The notes: generated from the sequence alone by a model not told the origin. Shown: positions 8,569 to 17,396, counted from the stretch's first letter. The stretch: 64,000 bases of DNA from CAVPWP01 sp050789285 (GCF_050789285.1 NZ_JBOUVX010000002.1:620001-684000), one strand, 5' to 3'. Numbers and translations: made by a program.

Positions 8569-9345
8569 ATGACCCCTGCCCGTTTCTGGCGCGACATGCC
8601 CTCTTCCGCCTTCGGTGACCACACCAAGGACTGGATCGCCGTTCTTCCCGTGGCCGCGATCGAACAGCACGGCCCGCACCTGCCGGTAGGCGTCGACGCC
8701 ATCGTCGCCGAAGGCCTAGTCGCACGCGTCGCCGCCGCCCTGCCCCCCGACCTGCCGGTCACGTTCCTGCCGGTCGAGGAGGTCTGCAAGTCGAACGAGC
8801 ATATCGCCTTCCCGGGGACGCTGACGGTTGACTGGGACGTGGTGATCCGCACCTGGGTGCAAATCGGCGAAAGCGTCGCGCGGGCCGGGGTCAGGACGCT
8901 GGTCATCGTCACCAGCCACGGCGGCAATGTGCCGCCGATGGAGATCGCCGCGCGAGAGTTGCGCCAAAGGCTGGGCATGCGCGCGGTCACCACGGCCTGG
9001 GGCCGGCTGGGAAGCGCCGCGCCGAAGCCGCAGGGCCTTGTCATCGACATCCATGCGGGGCAGGCGGAGACCTCGTGGATGCTGGCCCTGCGTCCCGATC
9101 TGGTGGACATGGCGAAAGCCCGGGATTTCCGCAGCGCGCAGGAACAGGTCGTCGATGCCAGCGGGCGGCTTGGCTATCACATGATGGCGGCGAACATGGC
9201 CTGGCTGTCGCAGGACCTCAATCCCGCGGGGGCGGTCGGAAACGCCGCCGCGGCGACGGCCGAGGCCGGCGAGGCCGACATAGCTGCTATGGTCGAGGGG
9301 TTCGTCGCGCTGATGCGCGATCTTGCCCGCCTGCCGCCGCCCTAG
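8569..9345 (+). CDS. Creatininase-family amidohydrolase
   Basis: A 258-residue protein of the creatininase (creatinine amidohydrolase) fold, a metal-dependent cyclic-amide hydrolase family that also includes ArfB-like and MftE-like enzymes. The metal ligands are visible in order: E-QHGPHLP, D of GVDA, NEHIAFPGT, a SHGGN loop, and IHAGQAET. Overall length fits. The true substrate is uncertain; creatinine is only one member's substrate. The stop overlaps by four bases the stop of the convergent oxidoreductase operon, whose cytosine-deaminase-like enzyme also acts on cyclic amidines, so a functional link is possible but not shown. Confidence 0.85.
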   Translation: MTPARFWRDMPSSAFGDHTKDWIAVLPVAAIEQHGPHLPVGVDAIVAEGLVARVAAALPPDLPVTFLPVEEVCKSNEHIAFPGTLTVDWDVVIRTWVQIGESVARAGVRTLVIVTSHGGNVPPMEIAARELRQRLGMRAVTTAWGRLGSAAPKPQGLVIDIHAGQAETSWMLALRPDLVDMAKARDFRSAQEQVVDASGRLGYHMMAANMAWLSQDLNPAGAVGNAAAATAEAGEADIAAMVEGFVALMRDLARLPPP

Positions 9346-9968
9346 GCGGTTGCTGTCGCCCGCGCCGGCAGACGCCCGATCAGCTTGTCCATCTGACGCG
9401 CGACCTTGGCGAGGTGCTTCGTGCGGCTTTCCGGGGTCGAGCTGTCCATGAGGTAATGCGCCGCGAAGGCCGTGCGCTTGCCCTTCGCGCACAGAAGGCC
9501 CACGCCGCGCAGAAGGGTGCGCCGGCCGGGCGCGCCGACAAGCCGCGTCAGCCACCAGCTTGCGCCACAGGTGGTGAACACGCCAAGGCGGGTGATATGC
9601 GTGAGGCCGGGCCCGATCGTCTCGCCCGGGCCCTTGGGCATCAGGAAGGCAAGACCCGGCACCATGACCCGGTCAAGCCAGCCCTTCAGCATCGCCGGCA
9701 GGCCGTACCACCAGGTCGGATAGACGAAGATCAGCGTATCGCACCACTTCAGATCCGCGCAGTCCTGTCGCAGGGCCAGCTGGTTTGCGGCCTCGTCTTC
9801 GTAGATTTCGAGATCGTGGGCCGTCAGACGCGGATCGAAGCCGCGTGCGTAAAGGTCCGTCAGCCGCACCTCGGCCCCAGCCGCGTGCAGCTTTTCAAGA
9901 ACGACGTCACGCACGGCGGCGGTGAAGCTTGTCTCGCGCGGATGGCAATAGACGATAAGCGCGCGCAT
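9342..9968 (-). CDS. Flavodoxin-fold NAD(P)H-dependent oxidoreductase (NQO1/MdaB-like), second of a pair
   Basis: A 208-residue protein starting MRALIVYCHPRETSF, the N-terminal FMN/FAD phosphate loop of the quinone-reductase-type flavodoxin fold; FVYPTWWYGLPAMLKGWLDR is the family signature that contacts the flavin. These enzymes perform two-electron reduction of quinones, nitro or azo compounds with NAD(P)H. Its ATG shares one base with the stop of the upstream paralog, so both are translated together. It is the last gene of the minus-strand operon and overlaps the creatininase stop. Confidence 0.88.
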   Translation of the reverse strand: MRALIVYCHPRETSFTAAVRDVVLEKLHAAGAEVRLTDLYARGFDPRLTAHDLEIYEDEAANQLALRQDCADLKWCDTLIFVYPTWWYGLPAMLKGWLDRVMVPGLAFLMPKGPGETIGPGLTHITRLGVFTTCGASWWLTRLVGAPGRRTLLRGVGLLCAKGKRTAFAAHYLMDSSTPESRTKHLAKVARQMDKLIGRLPARATATA

Positions 9969-10549
9969 CAGAACCTCTCCATCTCGCGCCCGACCTGGTC
10001 GAGGAAGGCCACGCGTTTCGCATCGCTGGCGCGGTTCATGTCGTAAAGGGCAAGATAGCGCATCCGCTCTGGCCGGCAGACGTGCCAGACGGCCCGGGTG
10101 ACCGACCTGCGCGGCGGATCGCCCGCCATCATCGCGCGCAGGCGCGTTCCCCCGTAGGTCGTCACCGCCGCAAGCTTGCGGATGTGGGTGAGGTTCGGCT
10201 TCACCTTGCCGTCCTCGAGCCGGAAGGACACGCCCGGCAGGAAGACCCGGTCGAGGAACCCCTTGAGGATCGCGGGATAGCCGAAATTCCAGACCGGGAA
10301 GACCAGGATCAGCGCCTCTGCGGCCCGCAGGCGGTCGACGTAGCCGGCGACCGGGGCGACATTCGCGCCCACATCGTGATAGCGGCGCCGTTCGTCCGTG
10401 GTCAGCACGGGCGAGAATCCTTCGGCGTTCAGATCGCAATCGTCCACCTGCCAGCCGCGGCGCGACAGCGTTTCGACCACCCTGCCATGAAGGGCTGCCG
10501 AAAAGCTTTCGGGGCAGGGGTGCGCGAAAAGGACCAGCGCCCGGGTCAT
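9968..10549 (-). CDS. Flavodoxin-fold NAD(P)H-dependent oxidoreductase, first of a pair
   Basis: A 193-residue paralog of the next gene, starting MTRALVLFAHPCPESF. It has the same flavodoxin-fold signature, FPVWNFGYPAILKGFLDRVFLPG. The start at 10549 aligns with the paralog; an ATG nine bases upstream would add only three residues. The pair may form a heterodimer or act on successive substrates (inference). It lies 91 bp after the FAD-linked oxidase, with a small GC hairpin between them, so it may be partly uncoupled from the upstream operon. Confidence 0.88.
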   Translation of the reverse strand: MTRALVLFAHPCPESFSAALHGRVVETLSRRGWQVDDCDLNAEGFSPVLTTDERRRYHDVGANVAPVAGYVDRLRAAEALILVFPVWNFGYPAILKGFLDRVFLPGVSFRLEDGKVKPNLTHIRKLAAVTTYGGTRLRAMMAGDPPRRSVTRAVWHVCRPERMRYLALYDMNRASDAKRVAFLDQVGREMERF

Positions 10550-10592
10550 GCACGCCACCGCGTGTCCGTCGAGCCGGACCCATCACCGGGGG

Positions 10593-10609
10593 GCTCGGCG
10601 CAGCCGAGC
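10593..10609. terminator. GC-rich hairpin between FAD oxidase and oxidoreductase pair
   Basis: GCTCGGC (10593-10599) pairs perfectly with GCCGAGC (10603-10609) around a three-base loop, flanked by G-runs and without a T-run. It may attenuate or process the operon transcript; a full terminator is doubtful. Confidence 0.35.
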
Positions 10610-10640
10610 GGGGGCAAACAGCCCGCTCTGGCCGCGTCCG

Positions 10641-12041
10641 TCATTCCGCCGTCTTCAGTCCGGGCCAGGCATACATCCGGTCGTAACCCCAGTCTGGATC
10701 GTCCCAGGCGATCATCTTGCCCGGGTTCAGCAGGCCTTTGGGATCGGCCTCGCGCTTGAAGGCCAGCTGGCGGTCGTCCACCGTCTGCCGGCCGCCCTCT
10801 TCCAGCGTATAGCGGTGAGGGTTGAAGATCATCGCGCCGGCGGCCTCGTGCAGGTGAATGATTTCGTCCAGGCGTTCCTCGGTCGTGAACTTCACCAGAG
10901 AGAGGCCCGCGAACATGACCTTGCCGCCTTCGCGCATCACCTCCAGGTGCTGGAGCACCTCGGGCGAGAAGTCGTTGCGGATCCGCTCGACAAGTTCCAG
11001 ATGTCGCGGGAAGGCATAGCGCACCTGAAGGTAGGTGATCGAGGGGTCGACCTTCAGGGCCCTTAGTGTGGTGTGGTTCCATCCGTATTCGAAGACAGGC
11101 CCCGGCCCGCGCGCCCAGTCGTTGTCGTCGGATCGATAGACCATCCGCGCGTCGGGCCGGCGGGCCATGAAGGTCAGGAAACCATCCATCGAATGAGGAG
11201 CGACCATGAGGCCCACAAGATGCGTTCCCTCGGTCACATGGGGCTTCACGCGCTGGAAATAGTCGAAGGCCGTCGGTGCCTCGAAGACGCTGGCAAGCTT
11301 GATCAGGATGCCGTCCTCGTTCGCGACGCCCTCGGCAAATCGGGCTGCCTTCATGAAGTCGTCGAAACCCACGAACATCTCGACCCAGTCATAGGCCGGG
11401 GCCAGCGGCATCTCGACCTCGGTGATGATCCCGTTCGTGCCGTAGGCGTGGCTGACGCGGGCCAACTCTTCGCCCCGGAACTCGAGGATGCGGGGCTCGG
11501 CCTCCATCGTCACGACGCGCAGCCGGATAATGTTGCCCAGGTCGCGCAACGCGCCCCAGGTGCAGGATCCGACCCCGCCCGAGCCACCGGCGATGAAACC
11601 GCCGATCGTGGCCGTGGCCCAAGTCGACGAGAACATCCGCAACTCCTGCCCCGACTGTGCCTTGCAGGCTGCGTCGAGGTCCTTGAGCAGGACGCCCGGT
11701 TCGCAGATCACCCGGCCGGGATGGACCTCCTTCACGCGGTCGAGGTGCTTGAGGTGCATCACGCAGCCCCCGGCAAGTGGCATGGCCTGACCATAGTTCC
11801 CCGTGCCTGCGCCGCGTGTCGTGACCGGCACGTCGTGGGCATGGCAGACCTTCAGCACCTCGATCACCTCGGCTTCGGTGCGCGGTCGGACGACGAAATC
11901 GGCCACGACGTGGTCGAGCCGGGCTTTCAGCACAGGCGAGTACCAGAAGAAATCGCGCGAATTCGCGCGGATCGCGGCATCGTTTCCTTCGATGTCAAGG
12001 TGGGACAGGGCGGCCTTGGCCGCGGCGACGTTGGCGTTCAT
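10641..12041 (-). CDS. FAD-linked oxidase (PCMH-type FAD-binding, glycolate/lactate-oxidase-like)
   Basis: A 466-residue flavoenzyme of the VAO/PCMH family. The FAD-binding segment begins near residue 50 (VVRPRTEAEVIEVLKVC) and contains the diphosphate-binding TRGAGTGNYGQ, then GGFIAGGSGGVGSCTWGALRD; the C-terminus ends in the common GLLNPGKMI motif. Members oxidise hydroxy acids, alditols or cyclic compounds. Its ATG overlaps the stop of the deaminase-like gene (ATGA), so it is translationally coupled to it. The context suggests it oxidises the product of that hydrolase. No quinone or cytochrome partner is encoded nearby. Confidence 0.85.
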   Translation of the reverse strand: MNANVAAAKAALSHLDIEGNDAAIRANSRDFFWYSPVLKARLDHVVADFVVRPRTEAEVIEVLKVCHAHDVPVTTRGAGTGNYGQAMPLAGGCVMHLKHLDRVKEVHPGRVICEPGVLLKDLDAACKAQSGQELRMFSSTWATATIGGFIAGGSGGVGSCTWGALRDLGNIIRLRVVTMEAEPRILEFRGEELARVSHAYGTNGIITEVEMPLAPAYDWVEMFVGFDDFMKAARFAEGVANEDGILIKLASVFEAPTAFDYFQRVKPHVTEGTHLVGLMVAPHSMDGFLTFMARRPDARMVYRSDDNDWARGPGPVFEYGWNHTTLRALKVDPSITYLQVRYAFPRHLELVERIRNDFSPEVLQHLEVMREGGKVMFAGLSLVKFTTEERLDEIIHLHEAAGAMIFNPHRYTLEEGGRQTVDDRQLAFKREADPKGLLNPGKMIAWDDPDWGYDRMYAWPGLKTAE

Positions 12042-13312
12042 CCGATCCTCATCAGGTCGTCAAGTTCAGCATGGTCGGGAAGGGTGCGGTCAATGGCACG
12101 GCCGCCACGCAGCACAATCCGGTCGGCCTGCGGCCGGGCGAAGAGTTCGGTCCAGCCGCGGGCCTTGCAGATCACCAGATCGGCGGGCGCGCCGGGCGCC
12201 AGTGATGGCGCCTCGAACCCGCAGGCAGCGGCGGGCGTGGTCAGGAAGGCGCGCGTCCAGTCGCTGTCGGAATGGTCAAGGTGGCCGATGCGCGTCGCCT
12301 CGCGCATCACCTCGATCATGTCCATGTCGCCGTAGGCGTAGAACGGATCGCGCGTGTTGTCCGAGGCGAACGACACGGGAATGCCGCGTGCCTTCATCTC
12401 GTGCACAAGCGTGATGCCCCGCCGGCGCGGCGTGCGACCCGGCGCGCGGTCCTGAAGGTAAAGGTTGCACATCGGCAGGCTGACCACGTTCAGCCCCGCC
12501 TTCGCCACGAGGTCGAGTGTGTCCATCGCCCGCGCCTCGTCCTGCGCCGAAAGCGAACAGCAGTGACCGACCGTGACCCGGGCCGCGAACCCGGTCTCGA
12601 GCACCGTCTCGGCGATCAGGCGCAGGGTCTCGGCGTCCGGGTCCATCGTTTCGTCGACGTGGAAGTCGGCCTGAAGGCCCCGGTCGGCCGCAAGCCGGAA
12701 GAAGGCGCGCAGGCGCTGGGCGAGGTCGGGCATGGGATAAGTCACCATGCCCAGCACTCCGCCCGGCGTCGCCGCCACGATGTTGGCCGTGTTCAGGAAG
12801 GCGCCGTCGGCGTCGAAGCTGTCGCAACCGATCAGGCAGGCCGCCTGAAGCGCGATGCGGCCTTTCCAGTCTTCGGCCACCTCGCGGAAGACAGGGAAGC
12901 TGATCCCGTCCTGCGGCGGGATCGCATCAAGGTGCGTGCGGATCGCGCGGGTGCCGTGGGCGAAGGCACAGCGCAGGCTGAAGTCCATCCGGCGCCGGAC
13001 ATCCTCGGCGGTCCAGTGCGCGGCACGATCCTCGCCCACCGTGGTCAGGGCGCCCATGAAGGTGCCATCGGGGTTCGGGGCGCGGCCCCAGATATGCCCC
13101 TTGTCGAGATGCGTGTGCATGTCGACGAAGCAGGGAAAGACCATCGCCCCCTTCATGTCGACCTCGACCCCGGCCGGCGGGGCGAGCTTTCCCGCGACGA
13201 TGCCGAGGTCCGCGCGGACGAGGTCGGCCGTTTCGCCCAGAAAGAAGCCGGGCACGGTGACGTTGGCCAGCGTGAAGGGCGCGGCGGGAAGGGTGCGGAA
13301 GTTCATGGTCAT
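12038..13312 (-). CDS. Cytosine-deaminase-like amidohydrolase
   Basis: A 424-residue metal-dependent hydrolase of the amidohydrolase superfamily, closest in look to bacterial CodA. Metal ligands are seen in DMHTHLDKGH (HxH), FHVDET, VGHCCSL and SFASDNTRDPFYAYG. CodA-type enzymes hydrolyse cytosine to uracil, and some act on creatinine, isoguanine or triazines. Start and stop both overlap neighbours by ATGA junctions (with the permease upstream and the oxidase downstream). The linked ABC importer implies that it acts on an imported N-heterocycle. The exact substrate is not deducible. Confidence 0.85.
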   Translation of the reverse strand: MTMNFRTLPAAPFTLANVTVPGFFLGETADLVRADLGIVAGKLAPPAGVEVDMKGAMVFPCFVDMHTHLDKGHIWGRAPNPDGTFMGALTTVGEDRAAHWTAEDVRRRMDFSLRCAFAHGTRAIRTHLDAIPPQDGISFPVFREVAEDWKGRIALQAACLIGCDSFDADGAFLNTANIVAATPGGVLGMVTYPMPDLAQRLRAFFRLAADRGLQADFHVDETMDPDAETLRLIAETVLETGFAARVTVGHCCSLSAQDEARAMDTLDLVAKAGLNVVSLPMCNLYLQDRAPGRTPRRRGITLVHEMKARGIPVSFASDNTRDPFYAYGDMDMIEVMREATRIGHLDHSDSDWTRAFLTTPAAACGFEAPSLAPGAPADLVICKARGWTELFARPQADRIVLRGGRAIDRTLPDHAELDDLMRIG

Positions 13313-14184
13313 TCCCGTCTGATCGCGCTTTCGTGCCACTTGTGCAGAAGCAGCCAGCTGACCCAGGACAGCACGAGGTAGATCGCGACCCCCGTGAGGA
13401 TCACCAGCAGAAGTGCCGCGAACATCCGCGGCACGTTCAGTCGGTAACTCGATTCCAGGATGCGGAAGGCAAGCCCCGCCGCCTGCCCGCCCGAGCCCAT
13501 AGTGAACTCGGCCACGACCGCCCCGATCAGCGACAGGCCTCCGGCGATACGCAAGCCGCCCAGGAAGTAGGGCAGGGACGAGGGCAGTTGCAGGAATCGC
13601 AGCCGCTGCCAGCGGCTGGCGTGGTAGATCGTCATCAGGTCGCGCAGGTTGTGGTCGGACGATTTCAGCCCAAGCGCCGTGTTGGACAACACCGGAAAGA
13701 ACGCGACGATCCAGGCGATGAAGAGCACCCGCGCGATGTGGCTGTCGATGTAGATGAAGATCAGCGGCGCGATCGCGATGATGGGGGTCACCTGCAGCAC
13801 GACCATGTAGGGAAACAGGCTCATCTCGACGAGGCGGGACTGGGTGAACAGGATCGCCAGTCCGCCGCCGCCGATGATGGCAAGCAGAAGCGCAAGCACC
13901 GTCACGCGCACGGTCGTCCACCAGCTTCCGGCCAGCGACGGGAAGTCGGCGATCAGCGTCTCGATCACCAGAAGGGGGCTGGGAAGCTGGTAATGCGGGA
14001 TTTCCCGCGCGACGACATACCACTGCCATGTCCCGATGAGGGCGACGAAAAGGAAAAGGGGCAAAGCCCAGCGACCGATCCGCTCAAGCCGGGCGGCGCG
14101 CAGGCGCGCGTCCTCTTCGCGGTCGATGACACGGGCGGCCATGTCGTCCCCGCGAAGCTGTTCGGCGCTGTCGGTCGCGGTCAT
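13309..14184 (-). CDS. ABC transporter permease (SsuC/TauC/ThiX type)
   Basis: A 291-residue inner-membrane permease with about six helices (first at ~38-58, last at ~255-275). The cytoplasmic EAA-like loop GGLRIAGGLSLIGAVVAEFTMGSGG contacts the ATPase and is typical of the sulfonate/taurine/pyrimidine/thiamine-precursor importers. A charged 35-residue N-terminus precedes the first helix. It starts four bases after the ATPase gene and overlaps the deaminase start, so the transporter and the enzyme are made from one message. Confidence 0.9.
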   Translation of the reverse strand: MTATDSAEQLRGDDMAARVIDREEDARLRAARLERIGRWALPLFLFVALIGTWQWYVVAREIPHYQLPSPLLVIETLIADFPSLAGSWWTTVRVTVLALLLAIIGGGGLAILFTQSRLVEMSLFPYMVVLQVTPIIAIAPLIFIYIDSHIARVLFIAWIVAFFPVLSNTALGLKSSDHNLRDLMTIYHASRWQRLRFLQLPSSLPYFLGGLRIAGGLSLIGAVVAEFTMGSGGQAAGLAFRILESSYRLNVPRMFAALLLVILTGVAIYLVLSWVSWLLLHKWHESAIRRE

Positions 14185-14188
14185 GGGG

Positions 14189-15016
14189 TCATCCTTCGTG
14201 GGCGACGCCGTCCATCGCTATCGCCAGCGCGTCCGAGGCTTCGCGGCAATGGGCGACGTATTCCGTCGATGTGCGGAACTCTTCGGTCCGGGGATAGGGT
14301 TCGTCGACGCCAAGTTCGCGGATCACCCGTCCGGGACGCGCCGCCATGATGACGATCCGATCGGACAGGAAGACGCTTTCGAACACGGAATGCGTCACGA
14401 AGATCACCGTGCAATGCAGCTTGTCGCGCATGGCGAGCAGATCGTTGTTGAGCTTGAAGCGCGTGATCTCGTCAAGCGCGGCGAAGGGCTCGTCCATCAG
14501 GATCAGGCGGGGATGGGTGACAAGCGCGCGCGCGATCGAGACGCGCATCTTCATGCCCCCCGAAAGCTCGCGCGGGTAGGCGTCTTCGAAACCGGTCAGT
14601 CCGACCGTCGCCAGTGCCTCTTCGATGTCGGGACGAACATCCTTCCGGGTCTTTCCCTTCAGGCGCAGCGGCAGCCAGACGTTGTCGGCCACCGTCGACC
14701 ACGGCATCAGCGTCGGTTCCTGGAAAACCACGCCCAGCGTGTCGCGCGCCGTGGTGTCCGCCCAGCGAACCCGGCCGCGGGTGGGCTGCATAAGCCCCGC
14801 GATCAGGCGAAGCACCGTCGACTTGCCGCACCCCGAGGGGCCGAGAAGCGAAATGAAGTCTCCCTGCCTGACCTCGAGCGACATGTCGCGCAGGGCGATC
14901 GTGCTCTGGCCAAACATCTTGTCGACGTGATCAAGCGACAGGAGCACCTGCCGGGAGGCGCGCGCAGTTCCCGCGGCGGCGACCGCCGCGGGAGAGGGTG
15001 CACCTTGTGCCGTCAC
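14189..15016 (-). CDS. ABC transporter ATP-binding protein (SsuB/TauB/ThiZ type)
   Basis: A 275-residue ATPase for the importer. Walker A is GPSGCGKST, the Q-loop is VFQEP, the signature is LSGGMKMR (Met in place of the usual Gln), Walker B is LILMDEP, and the switch His is in FVTHS. The frame is open upstream without a plausible site; the GTG at 15016 overlaps the stop of the binding-protein gene (GTGA), matching the coupling seen through the whole operon, and is chosen as start. Confidence 0.92.
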   Translation of the reverse strand: MTAQGAPSPAAVAAAGTARASRQVLLSLDHVDKMFGQSTIALRDMSLEVRQGDFISLLGPSGCGKSTVLRLIAGLMQPTRGRVRWADTTARDTLGVVFQEPTLMPWSTVADNVWLPLRLKGKTRKDVRPDIEEALATVGLTGFEDAYPRELSGGMKMRVSIARALVTHPRLILMDEPFAALDEITRFKLNNDLLAMRDKLHCTVIFVTHSVFESVFLSDRIVIMAARPGRVIRELGVDEPYPRTEEFRTSTEYVAHCREASDALAIAMDGVAHEG

Positions 15017-16026
15017 TGGCCAAGCGCCGCCTTCACTTCGAGCGAGGCACCGCTGTTGGCGAAGTCGAGCGTGTACGCCTGCTTGTAGTCGAGGTCGGCG
15101 GGCAGCACGCCCACGTCGACCATCTTGGTGAAGAAGTCTTCCATGCGCGCGTCCGTCATCGCGCCGATGCCCATGGTCAGGGCATCGCCCGAGTCGACGA
15201 TGCCGTACTGCTTCATCGTCTCGATCGAGAAGGCGAGCTTGTCGTCGCTCATGTCCGGGTTGTCTTCCTTGATCTTCGCCAGAGCGGCGGCGTTGTCGCC
15301 ATAAAGGAAGTTCGCCCAGCCGATGGCCGAGCCATCGACGAAGCATTTCACCACTTCGGGGTTGGCTTCGATGTAGTCGCGCATGCCGACGATCGTGGTC
15401 GAGTATGCCGTGTAGCCATTGTCGGCCAGCACCCAGACGTCCGGCTTGAAGCCGCCTTCCTGTTCGACGGCAAAGGGTTCGGACGTGACATAGCCCTGCT
15501 GTGCCGCGCGGGCGTTGGCGATGAAGGGCGCCGGGTTGAAGGTGTACGGGACACGCTTTGCCGGATCCCAGCCGTTCGCCTTCTCGAAGAACTTGAAGTA
15601 GGTGACGAAACCCTCGTCCCCGATGATCAACTGGTCGAGCGTCGAAATCTCGTCGAAGGACGAGATCGCGCCCGGATGTGTCATCAGGATCTGCGGCTCT
15701 TTCTGGAAGCTCGCGGCAACGATCAGCATCGGCACGCCTTCGTTGACCGCGCTCAGCGGGCCAAGTGTGCCGCCCATGTAGAACTGGATCCGTCCGGCGA
15801 TGAGCTGCGCCGAGTTGTTGACCTGCGGGCCGCCGGGAAGGATCGTAACGTCAAGCCCGCAGGCCTCGTAGGTTCCGTCGACGACGGCCTGGTAGTACCC
15901 GCCGTGTTCGGCCTGGGCGACCCAGTGGGTGCCGAAGGTCACTTCGGTCAACTCCTGCGCGCTTGCTGCCGAAGAAATCGCCACGGCGGCCGCAGCCGTC
16001 GAGAGCTTCAGGTATTTGGAAGACAT
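15013..16026 (-). CDS. ABC transporter substrate-binding protein (NMT1/THI5-like)
   Basis: A 337-residue periplasmic binding protein. It has a Sec signal peptide with cleavage likely after SSAASA (residue ~23). The mature part starts TEVTFGTHWVAQAEHGGYYQA, typical of NMT1/THI5-like proteins that bind thiamine pyrimidine precursors, riboflavin, taurine or other small ligands. The ATG at 16026 has GGAGG five bases upstream. As the first gene of a seven-gene operon it sets the substrate of the pathway: probably a pyrimidine-like or other cyclic amidine, judging by the linked deaminase (inference). Confidence 0.9.
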   Translation of the reverse strand: MSSKYLKLSTAAAAVAISSAASAQELTEVTFGTHWVAQAEHGGYYQAVVDGTYEACGLDVTILPGGPQVNNSAQLIAGRIQFYMGGTLGPLSAVNEGVPMLIVAASFQKEPQILMTHPGAISSFDEISTLDQLIIGDEGFVTYFKFFEKANGWDPAKRVPYTFNPAPFIANARAAQQGYVTSEPFAVEQEGGFKPDVWVLADNGYTAYSTTIVGMRDYIEANPEVVKCFVDGSAIGWANFLYGDNAAALAKIKEDNPDMSDDKLAFSIETMKQYGIVDSGDALTMGIGAMTDARMEDFFTKMVDVGVLPADLDYKQAYTLDFANSGASLEVKAALGQ

Positions 16027-16258
16027 CCTAACCTCCGTTGGTGATCTGGTCTTAACTTCGGCTTGCCGCTGGCGAAGGAAAGGGGTCGCCCCGTCGTGCC
16101 GCGCGCCGGGTTTCATTTCGCCTATTGCTTAGACGGTTCCGCTCGATTCGCACATCTTTTGGTCGCCCGCCATTTGGGGCGCCTCTTGTGGCGATTGACC
16201 CGAGTCGGAGGATGCGGCCTCATGCGCGCGACCGTCAGCCTGCCAGCCGGAGATCGCC

Positions 16259-16654
16259 ATGCACGAACTCACCCCAGCCGGGATTGCGCCTCCCTTCGCG
16301 CGATACGCACACGGGGTCATCGTGCCGGACGGGTATCGCCTGATCCTGACGTCCGGACAACTGGGCCTTGCCGCTGACGGGTCGGTGCCCGAGGACGTCG
16401 GCGCCCAGGCGCGGATCTGTTTCGCCAACATCGACGCCATCCTTGGCACGGGGGGCGCGGGCCGCGGGGACGTGGTGCGCATCAACGCCTTCGTCACCGA
16501 CCGCGCCTTCATGCCTGACTACATGGCCGAGCGGGACGCCTGGCTGGCGGATGTCGGCAGGCTTCCCGCCTCGACCCTGGTGATCGTCTCGGGCTTCACC
16601 CGCCCGGAATTCAAGGTCGAGATCGAGGTGACGGCGGCCGTTCCGCCGCGCTGA
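16259..16654 (+). CDS. RidA/YjgF/RutC-family protein lacking the catalytic arginine
   Basis: A 131-residue RidA-like protein. The fold is clear from LILTSGQLGLAADG, VVRINAFVTDRAFMPDYMAERDAW and VEIEVTAAV. In RidA proper an Arg after a Pro-Ala (E. coli R105) binds the enamine/imine carboxylate; here the equivalent segment reads PASTLV, so the Arg is missing. That places it with non-canonical Rid subgroups whose role is unclear. It is divergent from the importer operon across 232 bp and is likely co-regulated; RutC-like family members accompany pyrimidine breakdown, which fits the context. Confidence 0.88.
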   Translation: MHELTPAGIAPPFARYAHGVIVPDGYRLILTSGQLGLAADGSVPEDVGAQARICFANIDAILGTGGAGRGDVVRINAFVTDRAFMPDYMAERDAWLADVGRLPASTLVIVSGFTRPEFKVEIEVTAAVPPR

Positions 16655-16766
16655 CCGCGCCGCCCGTGGCCGACCGGGCGGCGGGGTGGCCGGAGCGACC
16701 CCACGGCGCTTGCGACTCTGCGCTCCGCCCGCTATGCTGCGGTGCAGCAAAGTCGTGGAGGCGCCG

Positions 16767-17396
16767 ATGCCGGGGAAAGTCATCACGGTCGCCCAGCAGA
16801 AGGGCGGATCGGGCAAGACGACGATCGCCGCCAACCTTGCGGTCGCCCTGGCCCGGTCGGGATACAGCGTCGCTCTTCTTGACACCGATCCGCAAGGCTC
16901 GCTCGGGCGCTGGTTCATGACCCGGCGCGAGCGCGGGGACCCAGGTCTCGAGTTCGCCACCGCAAGCGCCTGGGGCGTCAGCTATGAATGCGACAAGCTT
17001 CGGAAACTGTACGATTTCATCATCGTGGACACGCCGCCGAAGGTCGACGCCGACCTGCGCCCCGCGCTGCGCGAAAGCGATCTTGTCCTCGTTCCGGTCG
17101 CAGCCAGCCAGGTCGACGTCTGGGCGACCGAGTCGGTTCTTGACCTTGCCCGGCGCGAGAACCGCCCCGCGATGGTCGTCCTGAACCGTGCCAAGGCAGG
17201 GACGCGGGTTCTGGAGGAGGTAATCGCATCGGTTGCCGCCATGGAGATTCTGCAGGCGCATACAGTCCTTGGTCACCGCGTGGCCTATGCCGAGACCCTT
17301 GGCCAGGGGCGCGGCGTCCTTGAACATGGGAAGGGCGCCTGGACAGCCGAGGTCGAAGGACTGGCGGCTGAGATCGTGGCCGCGCTGCGCGCCTGA
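16767..17396 (+). CDS. Orphan ParA-family ATPase
   Basis: A 209-residue deviant-Walker ATPase. KGGSGKTT is the ParA-type Walker A, DTDPQGS is Walker A', and IIVDTPP is Walker B. Such proteins position DNA, plasmids or protein clusters by ATP-driven gradients. There is no ParB, centromere repeat or chemotaxis gene beside it, so the cargo is unknown; this is not the chromosomal parAB locus. ATG 16767 has GGAG at 16757-16760; an in-frame upstream start lacks a site. It lies between ridA-like and trxC, each apparently with its own promoter. Confidence 0.85.
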   Translation: MPGKVITVAQQKGGSGKTTIAANLAVALARSGYSVALLDTDPQGSLGRWFMTRRERGDPGLEFATASAWGVSYECDKLRKLYDFIIVDTPPKVDADLRPALRESDLVLVPVAASQVDVWATESVLDLARRENRPAMVVLNRAKAGTRVLEEVIASVAAMEILQAHTVLGHRVAYAETLGQGRGVLEHGKGAWTAEVEGLAAEIVAALRA

